From contig NZ_JRUD01000007.1 in NCBI RefSeq assembly GCF_000802425.1, positions 219,533 to 283,532 on the forward strand: a stretch of 64,000 nt of DNA, written 5' to 3'. This DNA comes from Pseudomonas flexibilis. GTDB lineage: Bacteria; Pseudomonadota; Gammaproteobacteria; Pseudomonadales; Pseudomonadaceae. Below, in pieces: positions 12,001-25,319 of this stretch. The notes below the pieces were generated by a model. That model did not search any database. It saw nothing but the letters and a program-made list of their open reading frames with translations, and had not been told where the DNA came from. How positions within the stretch are numbered: position 1 is the stretch's first letter; every line of letters starts with the position of its first letter. A program made the position numbers and the translations under genes.

Positions 12001-12543
12001 TTCGGTCTCGCGGCGGCGCTCCTTGTACTTGGAGATGCCCGCGGCTTCCTCGATGTAGTTGCGCAGGTCCTCGGGCTTGGCCTCGATCAGCTTGGAGATC
12101 ATGCCCTGCTCGATGATCGAATAGCTGCGCGGCCCCAGGCCGGTGCCGAGGAAGATGTCGGTGATGTCGCGCCGGCGGCACTTCACGCCGTTGAGGAAGT
12201 AGGTGTTCTGGCTGTCGCGGGTCACCCGGCGGCGGATGGAGATTTCCGCGTAGGCGGCGTACTCGCCCACCAGGCTGCCGTCGGAGTTGTCGAAGATCAG
12301 CTCGATGCTGGCCTGGGTCACGGGTTTGCGGGTGTTGGAGCCGTTGAAGATGACGTCGGTCATCGACTCGCCGCGCAAGTTCTTCGCCGAGCTTTCGCCC
12401 ATCACCCAGCGCACGGCGTCGATGATGTTCGACTTGCCGCAGCCATTGGGGCCGACCACCGCCGCCATGTTGCTGGGGAAGTGCACCGTGGTGGGATCGA
12501 CGAAGGACTTGAAGCCGGCCAGCTTGATGCACTTCAGGCGCAT
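9055..12543 (-). CDS. smc: Chromosome segregation protein SMC
   Basis: The 1162-residue ATPase organises and segregates the chromosome with ScpA and ScpB. The N-terminal head has Walker A (VVGPNGCGKSNIIDAV). Two long coiled coils flank a hinge at roughly residues 500-650. The C-terminal head has the ABC signature (LLSGGEKALTALALVF) and Walker B (CMLDEVDAPLDDANV). The start MRLKCIKLAGFKSF at 12543 is the conserved SMC N-terminus; the longer in-frame extension to 12831 has no homology-like sequence. The length equals other pseudomonad SMCs. It is first in the smc-zipA-ligA order. Confidence 0.97.
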   Translation of the reverse strand: MRLKCIKLAGFKSFVDPTTVHFPSNMAAVVGPNGCGKSNIIDAVRWVMGESSAKNLRGESMTDVIFNGSNTRKPVTQASIELIFDNSDGSLVGEYAAYAEISIRRRVTRDSQNTYFLNGVKCRRRDITDIFLGTGLGPRSYSIIEQGMISKLIEAKPEDLRNYIEEAAGISKYKERRRETENRIRRTQENLARLSDLREELERQLERLHRQAQAAEKYQAYKAEERELKAQLTAMRWQTLNEQAGQREKIIADQEVAFEALVAEQRNADASIERLRDGHHELSERFNQVQARFYSVGGDIARVEQSITHGQQRLRQLQDDLRDAERQRQETEQHLGQDRARLESLTEELAMLEPEQEASLLSAEEAQAVLEEAEEGMRGWQEQWDAFNQLSAEPRRAAEVQQARIVQLEQSLERLAERERRLRDEHAQLAADPQDAAILELNEQLAASELQLEELHLEEGAQQERLEALRNELQQATQAQQQAQGDLQRLNGRIASLEALQQAALNPGQGVADWLKSQLLERQPRLADGLRVRTGWELAVETVLGADLQAVLLEDFDGCNLSAFGQGELRLFSPADNAARLPGSLLELVESPVDLAPWLGRVRPVESLDDALLQRARLQDGESLISRDGYWVGRHFLRVRRAGEAESGVLARAQELEALQAERDEHAAELETLDARLQLLRDEQRELESQREQVRRRSQDETRRLGEFKARLSAQQAKVEQLALRRRRLDEELVEATEQAAIEQEQLGEARLHLQDALEAMEQDGSRREELLARREALRESLERARQDATRHKDHAHQLAVRIGSLRAQHESTRQALERLSLQFERAQERREQLSLNLEEGAAPLEELRMKLEELLDQRMAVEEELQHARLALEDADRELRDAEKRRSQAEQQAQLLRGQMEQQRLDWQTLSVRSKALQDQLQEDGYELHAVLSMLPNDASDNAWEAALEQLAGRIQRLGPINLAAIDEYQQQSERKRYLDAQNDDLVEALDTLENVIRKIDKETRTRFKDTFDQINSGLQTLFPKVFGGGHAYLELTGEDLLDTGVAIMARPPGKKNSTIHLLSGGEKALTALALVFAIFQLNPAPFCMLDEVDAPLDDANVGRYARLVKDMSEKVQFIYITHNKIAMEMADQLMGVTMHEPGCSRLVAVDVEEAVALAEA

Positions 12544-12981
12544 GAACGTTCCCCGTTCGCGATAGCGGACCCCGCCCGGAGGCCGGAGGTGTGAGCCAGG
12601 GGGTGACGGCACCTGCGCCGGACCCGATCGTTCGACCCCTTCAACGTCATGGGTTTCCTTGTAGCTGGACTGCGCACTCGCGAAAGCAGCCCGGCGGACC
12701 TGAAACGACCCGGGCAGACGGCGGCGGCGACTCTGCAAAGCGGCGGAGTGTATCACAGGGCCAGCAGCGGAAAAGGTGACCTCCGCCGGCGGATCGCGCG
12801 GGTTGCAGCCGAATCGCGAGCCCTCCTCCAACCCCTGTTGAACCGAGATGCACGGAGGTTGCGGTCACTCTCCAAGCCGCACATCAGGGGTGGTATTAAC
12901 CGACCACTCTTCCCATCCACCACCACTGGAGTATGCTCGCTCGCCCCTTCCCCCTCCCGCCGCTGCCTGCCACCCCTCTCC
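12544..12981. other. 438-bp intergenic region between divergent smc and the EamA gene
   Basis: No gene is supported here; the long open frames are extensions of the flanking genes without a plausible ribosome site. The smc promoter presumably lies near 12740-12770, where the minus strand reads GTGATACACT. The right half holds the 15-bp element described separately (12886-12900) and the leader of the EamA gene. The GntR regulator gene often found before smc in Pseudomonas is absent. Confidence 0.6.
12886..12900 (+). promoter_or_regulatory. 15-bp element, copy 1 (before the EamA gene)
   Basis: AGGGGTGGTATTAAC is repeated exactly at 13941-13955 ahead of gcvP. Here it continues CGACCACT, so GTGGT and ACCAC form an interrupted palindrome. 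The arrangement suggests a regulator-binding site about 80 bases before the EamA start codon. The protein that binds it is unknown. Confidence 0.4.
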
Positions 12982-13890
12982 ATGCCGACTTCCGCCGTTC
13001 CGTTCAGCCGCCCGACCGCCGTGCTGATCCTTGCCTGCCTGGCCTGCACCTTCGCCTCCAACCACATTGCAGCACGCCTGGCGTTCGACGCCGGTGCCGG
13101 TGTGCTGCTGGCGATCCTGTTCCGCTCCGGGCTGGCCCTGCTGGTGCTCACCACCCTGCTGCTGGTGCAGCGGCAACGCTGGCGGCTGCCCGCCGGCAGC
13201 GCAGGCTGGCAACTGTTGCTGGGCCTGCTGATCGCGGCGCAGAGCCTGTGCCTCTATTCGGCGGTGGCGCGTATTCCGGTCGCCCTGGCGCTGCTGGTGG
13301 CCAATGCCTTCCCGATCCTGCTGGCCCTGCTCACCTGGCTGCTGGGCGGGCCGGCGCCGGGCCGGCGCACACTTTTGTTGATGGGCGTGATCCTGTTCGG
13401 CCTGGTGCTGGCACTGAACGTGCCCGTGCTGCTGAGCGGCGCACCGGTGGACGGCGACTGGCTGCTGGGCGTGACCCTCGCCTTCTGCGGTGCCTGCGCC
13501 TTCGCCGGCGCGCTGTGGATCACCGACCACAAGCTCGGCGCGGTGCCTGGTGCGCTGCGCAGTCTGCTGACCATGCTGGTGGTGTTCCTGGCCACCGCGC
13601 TGATCGGTGCCGGCGGCCTGATGCCCGACGGGCTGACTCAACCCGCCAGCACCTCCGGCTGGTTCGCGCTGGCCGCCCTGGCGGTGCTGTATGGCAGCGC
13701 GTTCAGCCTGCTGTTCGTGCTGTTTCCGCGCCTGGACATGGCCCACAACACGCCGGTGCTGAACATCGAACCGGTGGCCAGCCTGCTGCTCGGCTGGCTG
13801 ATCCTCGACCAGATGCTCGCCGGCATCCAGTTGCTGGGCGGCGCCCTGGTTCTGACCGGCATTGTGCTGTTGAGCCTGCGGCGCAGCTAA
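12982..13890 (+). CDS. EamA-family (DMT superfamily) transporter
   Basis: The 302-residue integral membrane protein has about ten hydrophobic segments arranged as two EamA repeats (roughly residues 10-140 and 150-300). It starts MPTSAVPFSRPTAVLILACL and contains the typical first-helix pattern FASNHIAARLAF. DMT exporters of this kind move amino acids, metabolites or drugs across the inner membrane; the substrate cannot be told from sequence. The ATG at 12982 begins the homologous part; the frame is open upstream to 12649 without a credible start. The same 15-bp motif lies before this gene and before gcvP, hinting at shared control with glycine metabolism. Confidence 0.85.
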   Translation: MPTSAVPFSRPTAVLILACLACTFASNHIAARLAFDAGAGVLLAILFRSGLALLVLTTLLLVQRQRWRLPAGSAGWQLLLGLLIAAQSLCLYSAVARIPVALALLVANAFPILLALLTWLLGGPAPGRRTLLLMGVILFGLVLALNVPVLLSGAPVDGDWLLGVTLAFCGACAFAGALWITDHKLGAVPGALRSLLTMLVVFLATALIGAGGLMPDGLTQPASTSGWFALAALAVLYGSAFSLLFVLFPRLDMAHNTPVLNIEPVASLLLGWLILDQMLAGIQLLGGALVLTGIVLLSLRRS

Positions 13891-13940
13891 GCGCCGCCCG
13901 CCCCCGCACGGGGGTTGCGGATAACCACCAGGCGATATGT

Positions 13941-13955
13941 AGGGGTGGTATTAAC
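13941..13955 (+). promoter_or_regulatory. 15-bp element, copy 2 (before gcvP)
   Basis: This copy is identical to AGGGGTGGTATTAAC at 12886-12900. It is preceded at 13923-13929 by AACCACC, so GGTGGT can pair with ACCACC across 15 bases. It lies 96-110 bases ahead of the gcvP start. Confidence 0.4.
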
Positions 13956-14050
13956 TCGGCGCCCGGCAGCGACCTTCGGCCACTGGACGCACCCCGGCGC
14001 GGGGTCAACACTCTCTGGCAATTGCCGCCGTGCCGCAGAAGGAACCGCCG

Positions 14051-16906
<2,856 letters not shown>

Positions 16907-16949
16907 CGTGGCCCTACACTGAAAACAGTCCCTTGCCCGGGTAACGTCC

Positions 16950-18326
<1,377 letters not shown>

Positions 18327-18347
18327 TGGCGCTCGGTGCGGGTTGCT

Positions 18348-18375
18348 GGGTGGTCAACGCACGCGTTGACCACCC
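18348..18375. repeat. Perfect inverted repeat (13-bp arms)
   Basis: GGGTGGTCAACGC and GCGTTGACCACCC flank AC. No T-run follows, so it is not a standard terminator. Similar hairpins occur at 36244-36274 and 62708-62734, making this a dispersed element. Confidence 0.8.
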
Positions 18376-18418
18376 TGAGTCCGGTTACGTGCCGTTACGT
18401 ACCGTCCACCACGCCGTT

Positions 18419-18456
18419 ACGCAGGGCGGTCGGCGCTTTCCCGGCCGCCGAATGCG
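18419..18456 (+). repeat. Dispersed repeat, GGCGGTCGGCG...CCGGCCGCCGAATGCG type
   Basis: The stretch AGGGCGGTCGGCGCTTTCCC followed by GGCCGCCGAATGCG recurs, with small changes, at 34741-34775 (same strand) and at 36305-36336 and 63465-63497 (opposite strand). It is intergenic in all four places. Confidence 0.7.
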
Positions 18457-18490
18457 CCTCGTGCAGGCCACCCTACTCAAGGAGAATCGC

Positions 18491-19606
18491 ATGACCCTGG
18501 CTTACACCCCGCTGCACGCGCTGCATCAGGAACTCGGCGCCCGACTGGTGCCGTTCGCCGGCTACGAAATGCCGCTGCACTACCCCGCCGGCATCCTCAA
18601 GGAACACCTGCACACCCGCGCACAAGCCGGGCTGTTCGATGTCTCGCACATGGGGCAGATCGTGCTGCACGGCGCTCAGGCCGCCGCCGCGCTGGAAACC
18701 CTGGTACCGGTGGACATCCTCGATCTGCCGGTGGGCCAGCAGCGCTACGCGCTGTTTACCGATGAGAACGGCGGCATCCTCGACGACCTGATGGTGGCCA
18801 ACCTGGGCGACCAGCGCCTGCTGCTGGTGGTCAACGCCGCCTGCAAGCAGCAGGACCTGGAACACCTGCAGCGCCACCTTTCCGAGCGCTGCATGATCGA
18901 GGCGCTATTCGACAGCCGCGCCCTGCTCGCCCTTCAGGGACCGCGGGCCGCCGCGGTGCTGAGCCGTCTGGCGCCGAGCGTGGCGGGCATGACCTTCATG
19001 CAGATCGCCCGCGTCGAGCTGCTCGGCCATGCCTGCTTCGTCAGCCGCTCGGGCTATACCGGCGAGGACGGTTTCGAGATCTCCGTGCCGGCCGCCCATG
19101 CCGAAGCGCTGGCACGCCGGCTACTGGACGAAGCGGAGGTGCAGCCCATCGGCCTGGGCGCCCGCGATTCGCTGCGCCTGGAAGCCGGCCTGTGCCTGTA
19201 CGGCCATGACATGGACACCCAGACCACCCCGGTGGAGGCCAGCCTGAGCTGGGCGATCTCCAAGGCCCGCCGTCCGGATGGCGCACGCGCCGGCGGCTTC
19301 CCGGGCGCCGAGCGCATCTTCCAGCAACTGCGCGACGGCGTGGCGCAGCGGCGCGTCGGCCTGCTGCCGGCCGAACGCATTCCCGTGCGGGAAGGCACCC
19401 GGCTGGTGGATGATCAGGAACAGTCGATCGGTCGCATCACCAGCGGCGGCTTCGGCCCCAGCCTCGGCGCGCCCGTGGCGATGGGCTATGTGGAAAGCCA
19501 CCTGGCGGGCCTGGGCACCTCCGTCCAGGCGCTGGTGCGCGGCAAGCCGGTGGCCATGACCGTCAGCAAGATGCCCTTCGTTGCGCCGCGCTATTACCGG
19601 GGTTGA
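18491..19606 (+). CDS. gcvT: Aminomethyltransferase, glycine cleavage T-protein
   Basis: The 371-residue folate-dependent enzyme releases ammonia from the aminomethyl-lipoyl carrier and makes methylene-tetrahydrofolate. It begins TLAYTPLHALHQELGARLVPF and has FAGYEMPLHY, DVSHMGQI and SRSGYTGEDGFEI, all hallmarks of GcvT, and a C-terminal GcvT_C domain ending MPFVAPRYYRG. The start is set by AAGGAG at 18479-18484. It is 164 bases after sdaA; that gap is filled by two dispersed repeats, so it may still be part of the same transcription unit. Confidence 0.96.
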   Translation: MTLAYTPLHALHQELGARLVPFAGYEMPLHYPAGILKEHLHTRAQAGLFDVSHMGQIVLHGAQAAAALETLVPVDILDLPVGQQRYALFTDENGGILDDLMVANLGDQRLLLVVNAACKQQDLEHLQRHLSERCMIEALFDSRALLALQGPRAAAVLSRLAPSVAGMTFMQIARVELLGHACFVSRSGYTGEDGFEISVPAAHAEALARRLLDEAEVQPIGLGARDSLRLEAGLCLYGHDMDTQTTPVEASLSWAISKARRPDGARAGGFPGAERIFQQLRDGVAQRRVGLLPAERIPVREGTRLVDDQEQSIGRITSGGFGPSLGAPVAMGYVESHLAGLGTSVQALVRGKPVAMTVSKMPFVAPRYYRG

Positions 19607-19681
19607 AGGGAACATGCCCGCCACCAAACGGGCATGTCCGGCGTGCTACCCTCGCGCCTCGTCTTTTCAGAGCTGTTGTAT

Positions 19682-21022
19682 ATGAGCGTTACCCAAAGCC
19701 TCCTGCTGCTGGCGGGCATCATCCTGGCCAGCGCCTTCTTCTCCATCGCCGAAATCGCCCTGGCCGCCGCGCGCCCCCTGAAACTGCGCCAGCTGGTCGA
19801 CGAGGGCAACCACAACGCGCAGCGCGTCATCCATGTGCAGACGGCGCCCGGCCATTACCTGACCGTGGTGCAGATCGGCATGAACGCCCTGGCGATCCTC
19901 GGCGGTATCGTCGGCCAGGGCTTCCTCACCCCGGTCTTCACCCGGCTGCTGGAAAACCACCTGGCGGCCGACCAGGCGGTCGCCATCGGCTTCACGGTTT
20001 CCTTCGTGCTCACCACCTCGCTGTTCATCGTCTTCACCGACCTGATTCCCAAGCAGGTGGCCATGGCGATTCCCGAGCGCCTGGCGACCCTGGTGATCGG
20101 CCCGATGCAGGTGCTCAACACCCTGTTCAAACCCCTGGTGGTGTTCTATGCGTGGGTGGTCAGCGGGCTGATCGCGCTGTTCAACCTGCCACGCCAGCGC
20201 GACGAAAGCGTCACCCCCGACGACATCCTCGCCCTGACCCAGGCCGGGGCCCTGTCCGGTTCGCTGGCCGCCAGCGAGCAGCAGGTGATCGAGAATGTCT
20301 TCGAGCTGGAGACCCGCACCCTGCCCAGCGCCATGGCGCACCGCGACGGCATCCTCTACTTCCTGCTGGACGACACCGAGGAGCACATCCGTACCCGCAT
20401 CGCCAGCGAGCCCCACTCCCACTATCCGGTCTGCGATGGCGACATCGACCACATCGTCGGCTACGTGACCGTGAAGGAGCTGTTCCAGCGCGTGCTGAAC
20501 AACCAGCCCATCGCCTTCAACGATCCGTCACTGGTGCACAAGCCGCTGGTGGTGCCGGACCGCCTGACCCTCGCGGAAATGCTCCGCCAGTTCCGCCAGA
20601 CCGGCGAAACCTTCGCGCTGATCGTCAACGAATACAGCCTGGTGGTCGGGCTGATCACCCTCAAGGACGTGATGAGCATCGTCATGGGCGACCTGGTGTC
20701 GCCCTGGTACGAGGAGCAGATCGTGCGCCGCGACGACCACTCCTGGCTGATCGACGGCGTCACCGCCATGCAGGATGTGAAGCGCGCCCTGGACATCGAC
20801 AGCACGCCCCACGAAGAGGAATATGAAACCCTCGCCGGCTTCCTGATGACCATGCTGCGCCGGGTGCCCAAGCGCACCGACAGCGTGACCTGGGGCGGCT
20901 ACACCTTCGAGGTGGTCGACGTGGACAGCTACCGGATCGACCAGGTGCTGGTCACGCGGGCCGGCGACGGCCCCACAGCCGCCAAACCCCCTGTGGATAA
21001 CCCTGTGGATCCGCGTGGATAA
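19682..21022 (+). CDS. CNNM/CBS-domain membrane protein (HlyC/CorC family)
   Basis: The 446-residue protein has an N-terminal CNNM (DUF21) membrane domain (about 1-185, beginning MSVTQSLLLLAGIILASAFF and with SIAEIALAAARPLKLRQLV), a pair of CBS domains (about 205-330) and a C-terminal CorC_HlyC domain (about 345-430, GGYTFEVVDVDSYRIDQV). The family is linked to magnesium or cobalt homeostasis; old names call it hemolysin. I chose the ATG at 19682 because it starts the membrane domain. The last residues (NPVDNPVDPRG) are encoded by tandem TGTGGATAA-like units, described separately. Confidence 0.9.
   Translation: MSVTQSLLLLAGIILASAFFSIAEIALAAARPLKLRQLVDEGNHNAQRVIHVQTAPGHYLTVVQIGMNALAILGGIVGQGFLTPVFTRLLENHLAADQAVAIGFTVSFVLTTSLFIVFTDLIPKQVAMAIPERLATLVIGPMQVLNTLFKPLVVFYAWVVSGLIALFNLPRQRDESVTPDDILALTQAGALSGSLAASEQQVIENVFELETRTLPSAMAHRDGILYFLLDDTEEHIRTRIASEPHSHYPVCDGDIDHIVGYVTVKELFQRVLNNQPIAFNDPSLVHKPLVVPDRLTLAEMLRQFRQTGETFALIVNEYSLVVGLITLKDVMSIVMGDLVSPWYEEQIVRRDDHSWLIDGVTAMQDVKRALDIDSTPHEEEYETLAGFLMTMLRRVPKRTDSVTWGGYTFEVVDVDSYRIDQVLVTRAGDGPTAAKPPVDNPVDPRG
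20992..21022 (+). other. Three DnaA-box-like sequences in tandem
   Basis: TGTGGATAA (20992-21000) is the exact reverse complement of the DnaA box TTATCCACA. TGTGGATCC (21004-21012) and CGTGGATAA (21014-21022) follow at 12- and 10-base steps. They lie at the very end of the CNNM gene and form its last codons. Confidence 0.55.
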
Positions 21023-21027
21023 CCGCT

Positions 21028-21909
21028 CTACTGCCGGGTCCGCCGCCACAGATGGCGGGCCCCTTCCAGCACCAATACCAGCACCGCTGCCCAGATCGGG
21101 ATATAGGTGAGCCATTCGCCCGGCTGGATGCGCTCACCCAGCAGCAGCGACACCACCACCAGCAGCACCGGCTCCACATAACCGAGCAGGCCGAACAGGC
21201 CGAGTGTCAGGTAGCGGCTGGCCAGCAGGTAGCTGATCAGCGCCCAGGCGCTCAGCGCGCCCATCAGCGGCACCAGCAGGAACAGGCGCGGCGCCTCGGC
21301 GAAATGCCCCGGCAGCTGCCCGCCCGCCCAGGCGAACCACAGCGCCACCGGCAGCATCAGCAGCATGTCGAACAGCATGCCGCCCAGGTGATCGGTGCCC
21401 AGTCGCCGGCGCAGGGCGAAATAGGCTGGATAACCCAGCGCCACCAGCCAGGTTTCCCAGGCTAGCCCGCCGACATTCACCAGCTGGTTGCCCACCCCGA
21501 GCACAGCAAACAGCGTGGCCAGCTGCTGCAGGCGACTGAGGCGTTCGGCGAACAGCACGCGCCCGGTGAGGATCATGGTCAGCGGCAGCAGGAAGTAGCC
21601 GAGCGAGACATTCAGGCCGCGCCCCTGCATGGGCGCCCAGAGGAACAGCCAGAGCTGCACGCCGAACAGCGCGGCGCTGAGCATCAGCAGCGGCAGCAGC
21701 AACGGCCGACCCCGCAGCCGAGCGGCCAGCTCGCGCACGGCAGTCCAGTCACGGCCGAGCGCCATGAACAGCAGCAGGCAGGGCAAGGTCAGCAACACGC
21801 GCCAGCCGAACACCTCCTGGCCGCTGAGCGGCACCAGCAGGGTCGACAGGTAATAGAGCGCGGCGAACAGCACCGAGGCCGTGACGGACAGCAACACACC
21901 CCTGGACAC
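21028..21909 (-). CDS. RarD-like EamA-family transporter
   Basis: The 293-residue protein has ten predicted membrane helices in two EamA repeats. The start MSRGVLLSVTASVLFAALYY with VFGWRVLLTLPCLLLFM and the later GLNVSLGYFLLPL place it in the RarD branch of the DMT superfamily. The role of RarD is not settled; links to chloramphenicol tolerance and metabolite export have been proposed. It is convergent with the CNNM gene, five bases apart, so the two probably share a termination region with the DnaA-box-like repeats. No second partner gene is visible. Confidence 0.85.
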   Translation of the reverse strand: MSRGVLLSVTASVLFAALYYLSTLLVPLSGQEVFGWRVLLTLPCLLLFMALGRDWTAVRELAARLRGRPLLLPLLMLSAALFGVQLWLFLWAPMQGRGLNVSLGYFLLPLTMILTGRVLFAERLSRLQQLATLFAVLGVGNQLVNVGGLAWETWLVALGYPAYFALRRRLGTDHLGGMLFDMLLMLPVALWFAWAGGQLPGHFAEAPRLFLLVPLMGALSAWALISYLLASRYLTLGLFGLLGYVEPVLLVVVSLLLGERIQPGEWLTYIPIWAAVLVLVLEGARHLWRRTRQ

Positions 21910-21989
21910 GACAACTCCTCAACGAAAAAGGCGCCAGTGTGGCGAGGGCGCGCGGGCAAAGCCAGCCCCGAGAGACGCGCGGAGCGGGA

Positions 21990-22472
21990 TCAGTGTGTCG
22001 TGGTCGCCGCCAGCCAGGTGCGCACTTCGTCCGGGGTCAGGCGCATGTCGCTGGAATCGACGCGCCGGTAGGTGTTGTTCAGCACGTCGCCATTCAGATA
22101 GACCGGCTTGAGCGCCGCCGGCGCTTCGGGGATACGCACGCGCAGCAGGGTCTTGCCGTCGATGCGCACCAGCTGCAGGTCATCCTCGCCCAGCAGGTTG
22201 ACGCTCACCCGCGCGGGATTCTCCAGGCCGTCCAGCAGCTCGCGCAGCAGCCGCTGCGGCTCGGGTATGCCCGCCACGCTGAATCGGCCGTCATGCTCGC
22301 GCACGCCCAGCAGCACCACGCCGCCCTGGGTATTGGCGAACGCCGAATAGGTCGGCCAGAAATCGCGCGGCAGCTCGCCCTGCCCGTGGCGCCCCTGGGC
22401 CAGCTTGCACTCCAGGCGCACGCCCTCGGCGAGGGGACCGAGGGAATCCAGTTCGAGAATCGTGTCGTTCAT
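21990..22472 (-). CDS. Stand-alone AlbA_2 (Schlafen-type) domain protein
   Basis: The 160-residue protein resembles the N-terminal AlbA_2 (formerly AAA_4, Schlafen-like) domain found at the head of many helix-turn-helix regulators and some defence proteins. Visible features are ECKLAQGRHGQGELPRDFW, AFANTQGGVVLLGVREHDG and the strand LLRVRIPEAP. The usual C-terminal HATPase or HTH parts are missing; the gene ends soon after the domain (VRTWLAATTTH), so this is either a natural single-domain form or a truncated one. The start at 22472 begins the homologous part. It is divergent from dbpA with 126 bases between. Function unknown. Confidence 0.75.
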   Translation of the reverse strand: MNDTILELDSLGPLAEGVRLECKLAQGRHGQGELPRDFWPTYSAFANTQGGVVLLGVREHDGRFSVAGIPEPQRLLRELLDGLENPARVSVNLLGEDDLQLVRIDGKTLLRVRIPEAPAALKPVYLNGDVLNNTYRRVDSSDMRLTPDEVRTWLAATTTH

Positions 22473-22598
22473 GCCTGCCTGACCGGTTCCGGGGTCGTGC
22501 CGTGCAGCGTAACCCGAGCCGACGCGCGTGCGCACCCGACGGCGCAGCGCCGCGCCCTGTTACACTGCGCGCCTTTCCGCTGTTTTCGGGCCGCCGTC

Positions 22599-23975
<1,377 letters not shown>

Positions 23976-24206
23976 GGGGGCAAAGCGGGCTCGCCAGCTG
24001 GCCATACGCAGGGCGAGCAGTATGCTGCAGTGCCCCTATCGTTAACGGCAGGAATCGACCAATAGCGGATACTATTTTCTTTTATTGGTGATCATCATAT
24101 TTTCCTAAGCCCAGTTCAGAGTTTTAGCTGCAATGCTCGAGGCTGCCCATCTGTGCTGATGGTCAGCTATAGTCTCATATACAAATTATATTGAACGGAC
24201 CATCAA
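23976..24206 (+). promoter_or_regulatory. AT-rich leader region of the DUF262/HEPN module
   Basis: Composition changes from GC-rich to AT-rich from about 24040 onward. No gene is supported. Several AT-rich hexamers near 24165-24195 (TATAGT, TATACA, TATATT) could form a -10 for the downstream pair, but no clear -35 partner is visible. The left edge of the inserted DNA probably lies between 23976 and 24060. Confidence 0.45.
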
Positions 24207-25319
24207 ATGCTTTCAAATGAGATCAAAGATGCTCAACGGCACGTCCGGACGGACGCGTATCAAATGTCAGTTGGTGAGATCGTCAGCATGTACGACGAAC
24301 GCGAGATCATCATTGATCCTGAATTTCAGCGCTTGTTCCGATGGGATGTCGGTCAAAAGTCAAAACTGATCGAGTCACTACTGCTTGGAATTCCTTTGCC
24401 CTCCATCTTTGTATTTGAGACGGAAGACGGAAGCTGGGAGCTGATTGACGGCTTGCAGCGCGTTTCGACAATCCTCGAATTTATGGGGCGCCTGCGTGGT
24501 CCAGACGGGGAAATTAACCCACCGTCAGTCCTTGAAGCGACTAAGTATTTACCCTCGCTTCACAACGCCGTATGGGAAACTTCAGAATTAATTGATGTTC
24601 CGATGCAAGAGCAAAGGCCTATCGACAAGACCCAGCAGCTCGCCATCCGCAGAGGTCGGCTCGGAGTCGAAATCCTGAAGCGCCCAAGCGACGATCAGAC
24701 CAAGTATGATCTGTTCCAGCGACTAAATGCCGGAGGCACTCAGGCGAATGCTCAGGAGCTTCGGAACTGCATCATGCTGATGATTAGTAAAGATTATTTC
24801 CGCGCGGTGAAAAACTCTGCTGAGCAGGATGCCTTCAAGCGTGTGGTATCGATCAGCGAAGAGCAGTCAGAAAGACAGCGGCATATGGAAATGGCCGTAC
24901 GCTTTCTAGTCCATACGCAGGTGCCGTATGACGGTCGGCTTGACGTCGAGGAGTACATTGACGAAGGCATCGTAACCTTGGCGCAAGCTGGAAACCATGC
25001 GACTGCAGCCGACTTAATCAATCGGACTTTCCAGCTCTTAGATGAAGTCGCAGGAAACAACGCCCTTCGGCGCTTTCAAAATGGTGCTTATGTTGGAAAG
25101 GTTGGGCTAGTCGGTTTAGAGGCTATTGCCGTTGGTGTGGCCCGAAACCTCCCCGCGATCCTCGCATTAGGCCCTACTCCCTCAAAAACCTTCGTCAAGG
25201 AGAAAATCGAGAGTTTCTGGGAGCAACAGCAGGTTGCGGCATTCTCTTCTTCTGGGCTGCGCGGAACAACCCGCATTCAACGCACTGTACCATTCGGCGA
25301 GGAATGGTTCCGCCCATGA
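24207..25319 (+). CDS. DUF262 (ParB/GmrS-like) domain protein
   Basis: The 370-residue protein has the DUF262 fold: DPEFQRLFRWDVGQKSKLIE, then LLGIPLPSIFVFE, then WELIDGLQRVSTILEF. These are the family's core; DGLQR stands in for the common DGQQR nucleotide-handling motif. The domain is related to ParB and occurs in GmrSD-type modification-dependent nucleases, where it is tied to NTP use. No DUF1524 HNH nuclease domain follows, so this is not a full GmrSD. The stop codon overlaps the start of the next gene (ATGA at 25316-25319), a coupled pair. Base composition is clearly lower in GC than its neighbours, suggesting acquisition. A defence role is inferred. Confidence 0.85.
   Translation: MLSNEIKDAQRHVRTDAYQMSVGEIVSMYDEREIIIDPEFQRLFRWDVGQKSKLIESLLLGIPLPSIFVFETEDGSWELIDGLQRVSTILEFMGRLRGPDGEINPPSVLEATKYLPSLHNAVWETSELIDVPMQEQRPIDKTQQLAIRRGRLGVEILKRPSDDQTKYDLFQRLNAGGTQANAQELRNCIMLMISKDYFRAVKNSAEQDAFKRVVSISEEQSERQRHMEMAVRFLVHTQVPYDGRLDVEEYIDEGIVTLAQAGNHATAADLINRTFQLLDEVAGNNALRRFQNGAYVGKVGLVGLEAIAVGVARNLPAILALGPTPSKTFVKEKIESFWEQQQVAAFSSSGLRGTTRIQRTVPFGEEWFRP

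Noticed and set aside
14016..14033. Sigma54-like TGGCA...TGC before gcvP
   Set aside because: The GG-to-GC distance is 15 bases instead of 12, and the start codon would be too close to the -12 element.
13891..14050. Glycine riboswitch before gcvP
   Set aside because: No tandem aptamer-like conserved blocks were seen in the 160 bases; only the 15-bp motif and its partial inverted repeat.
18348..18375. Intrinsic terminator after sdaA
   Set aside because: The hairpin is perfect but no T-run follows on either strand, and the same hairpin is dispersed elsewhere.
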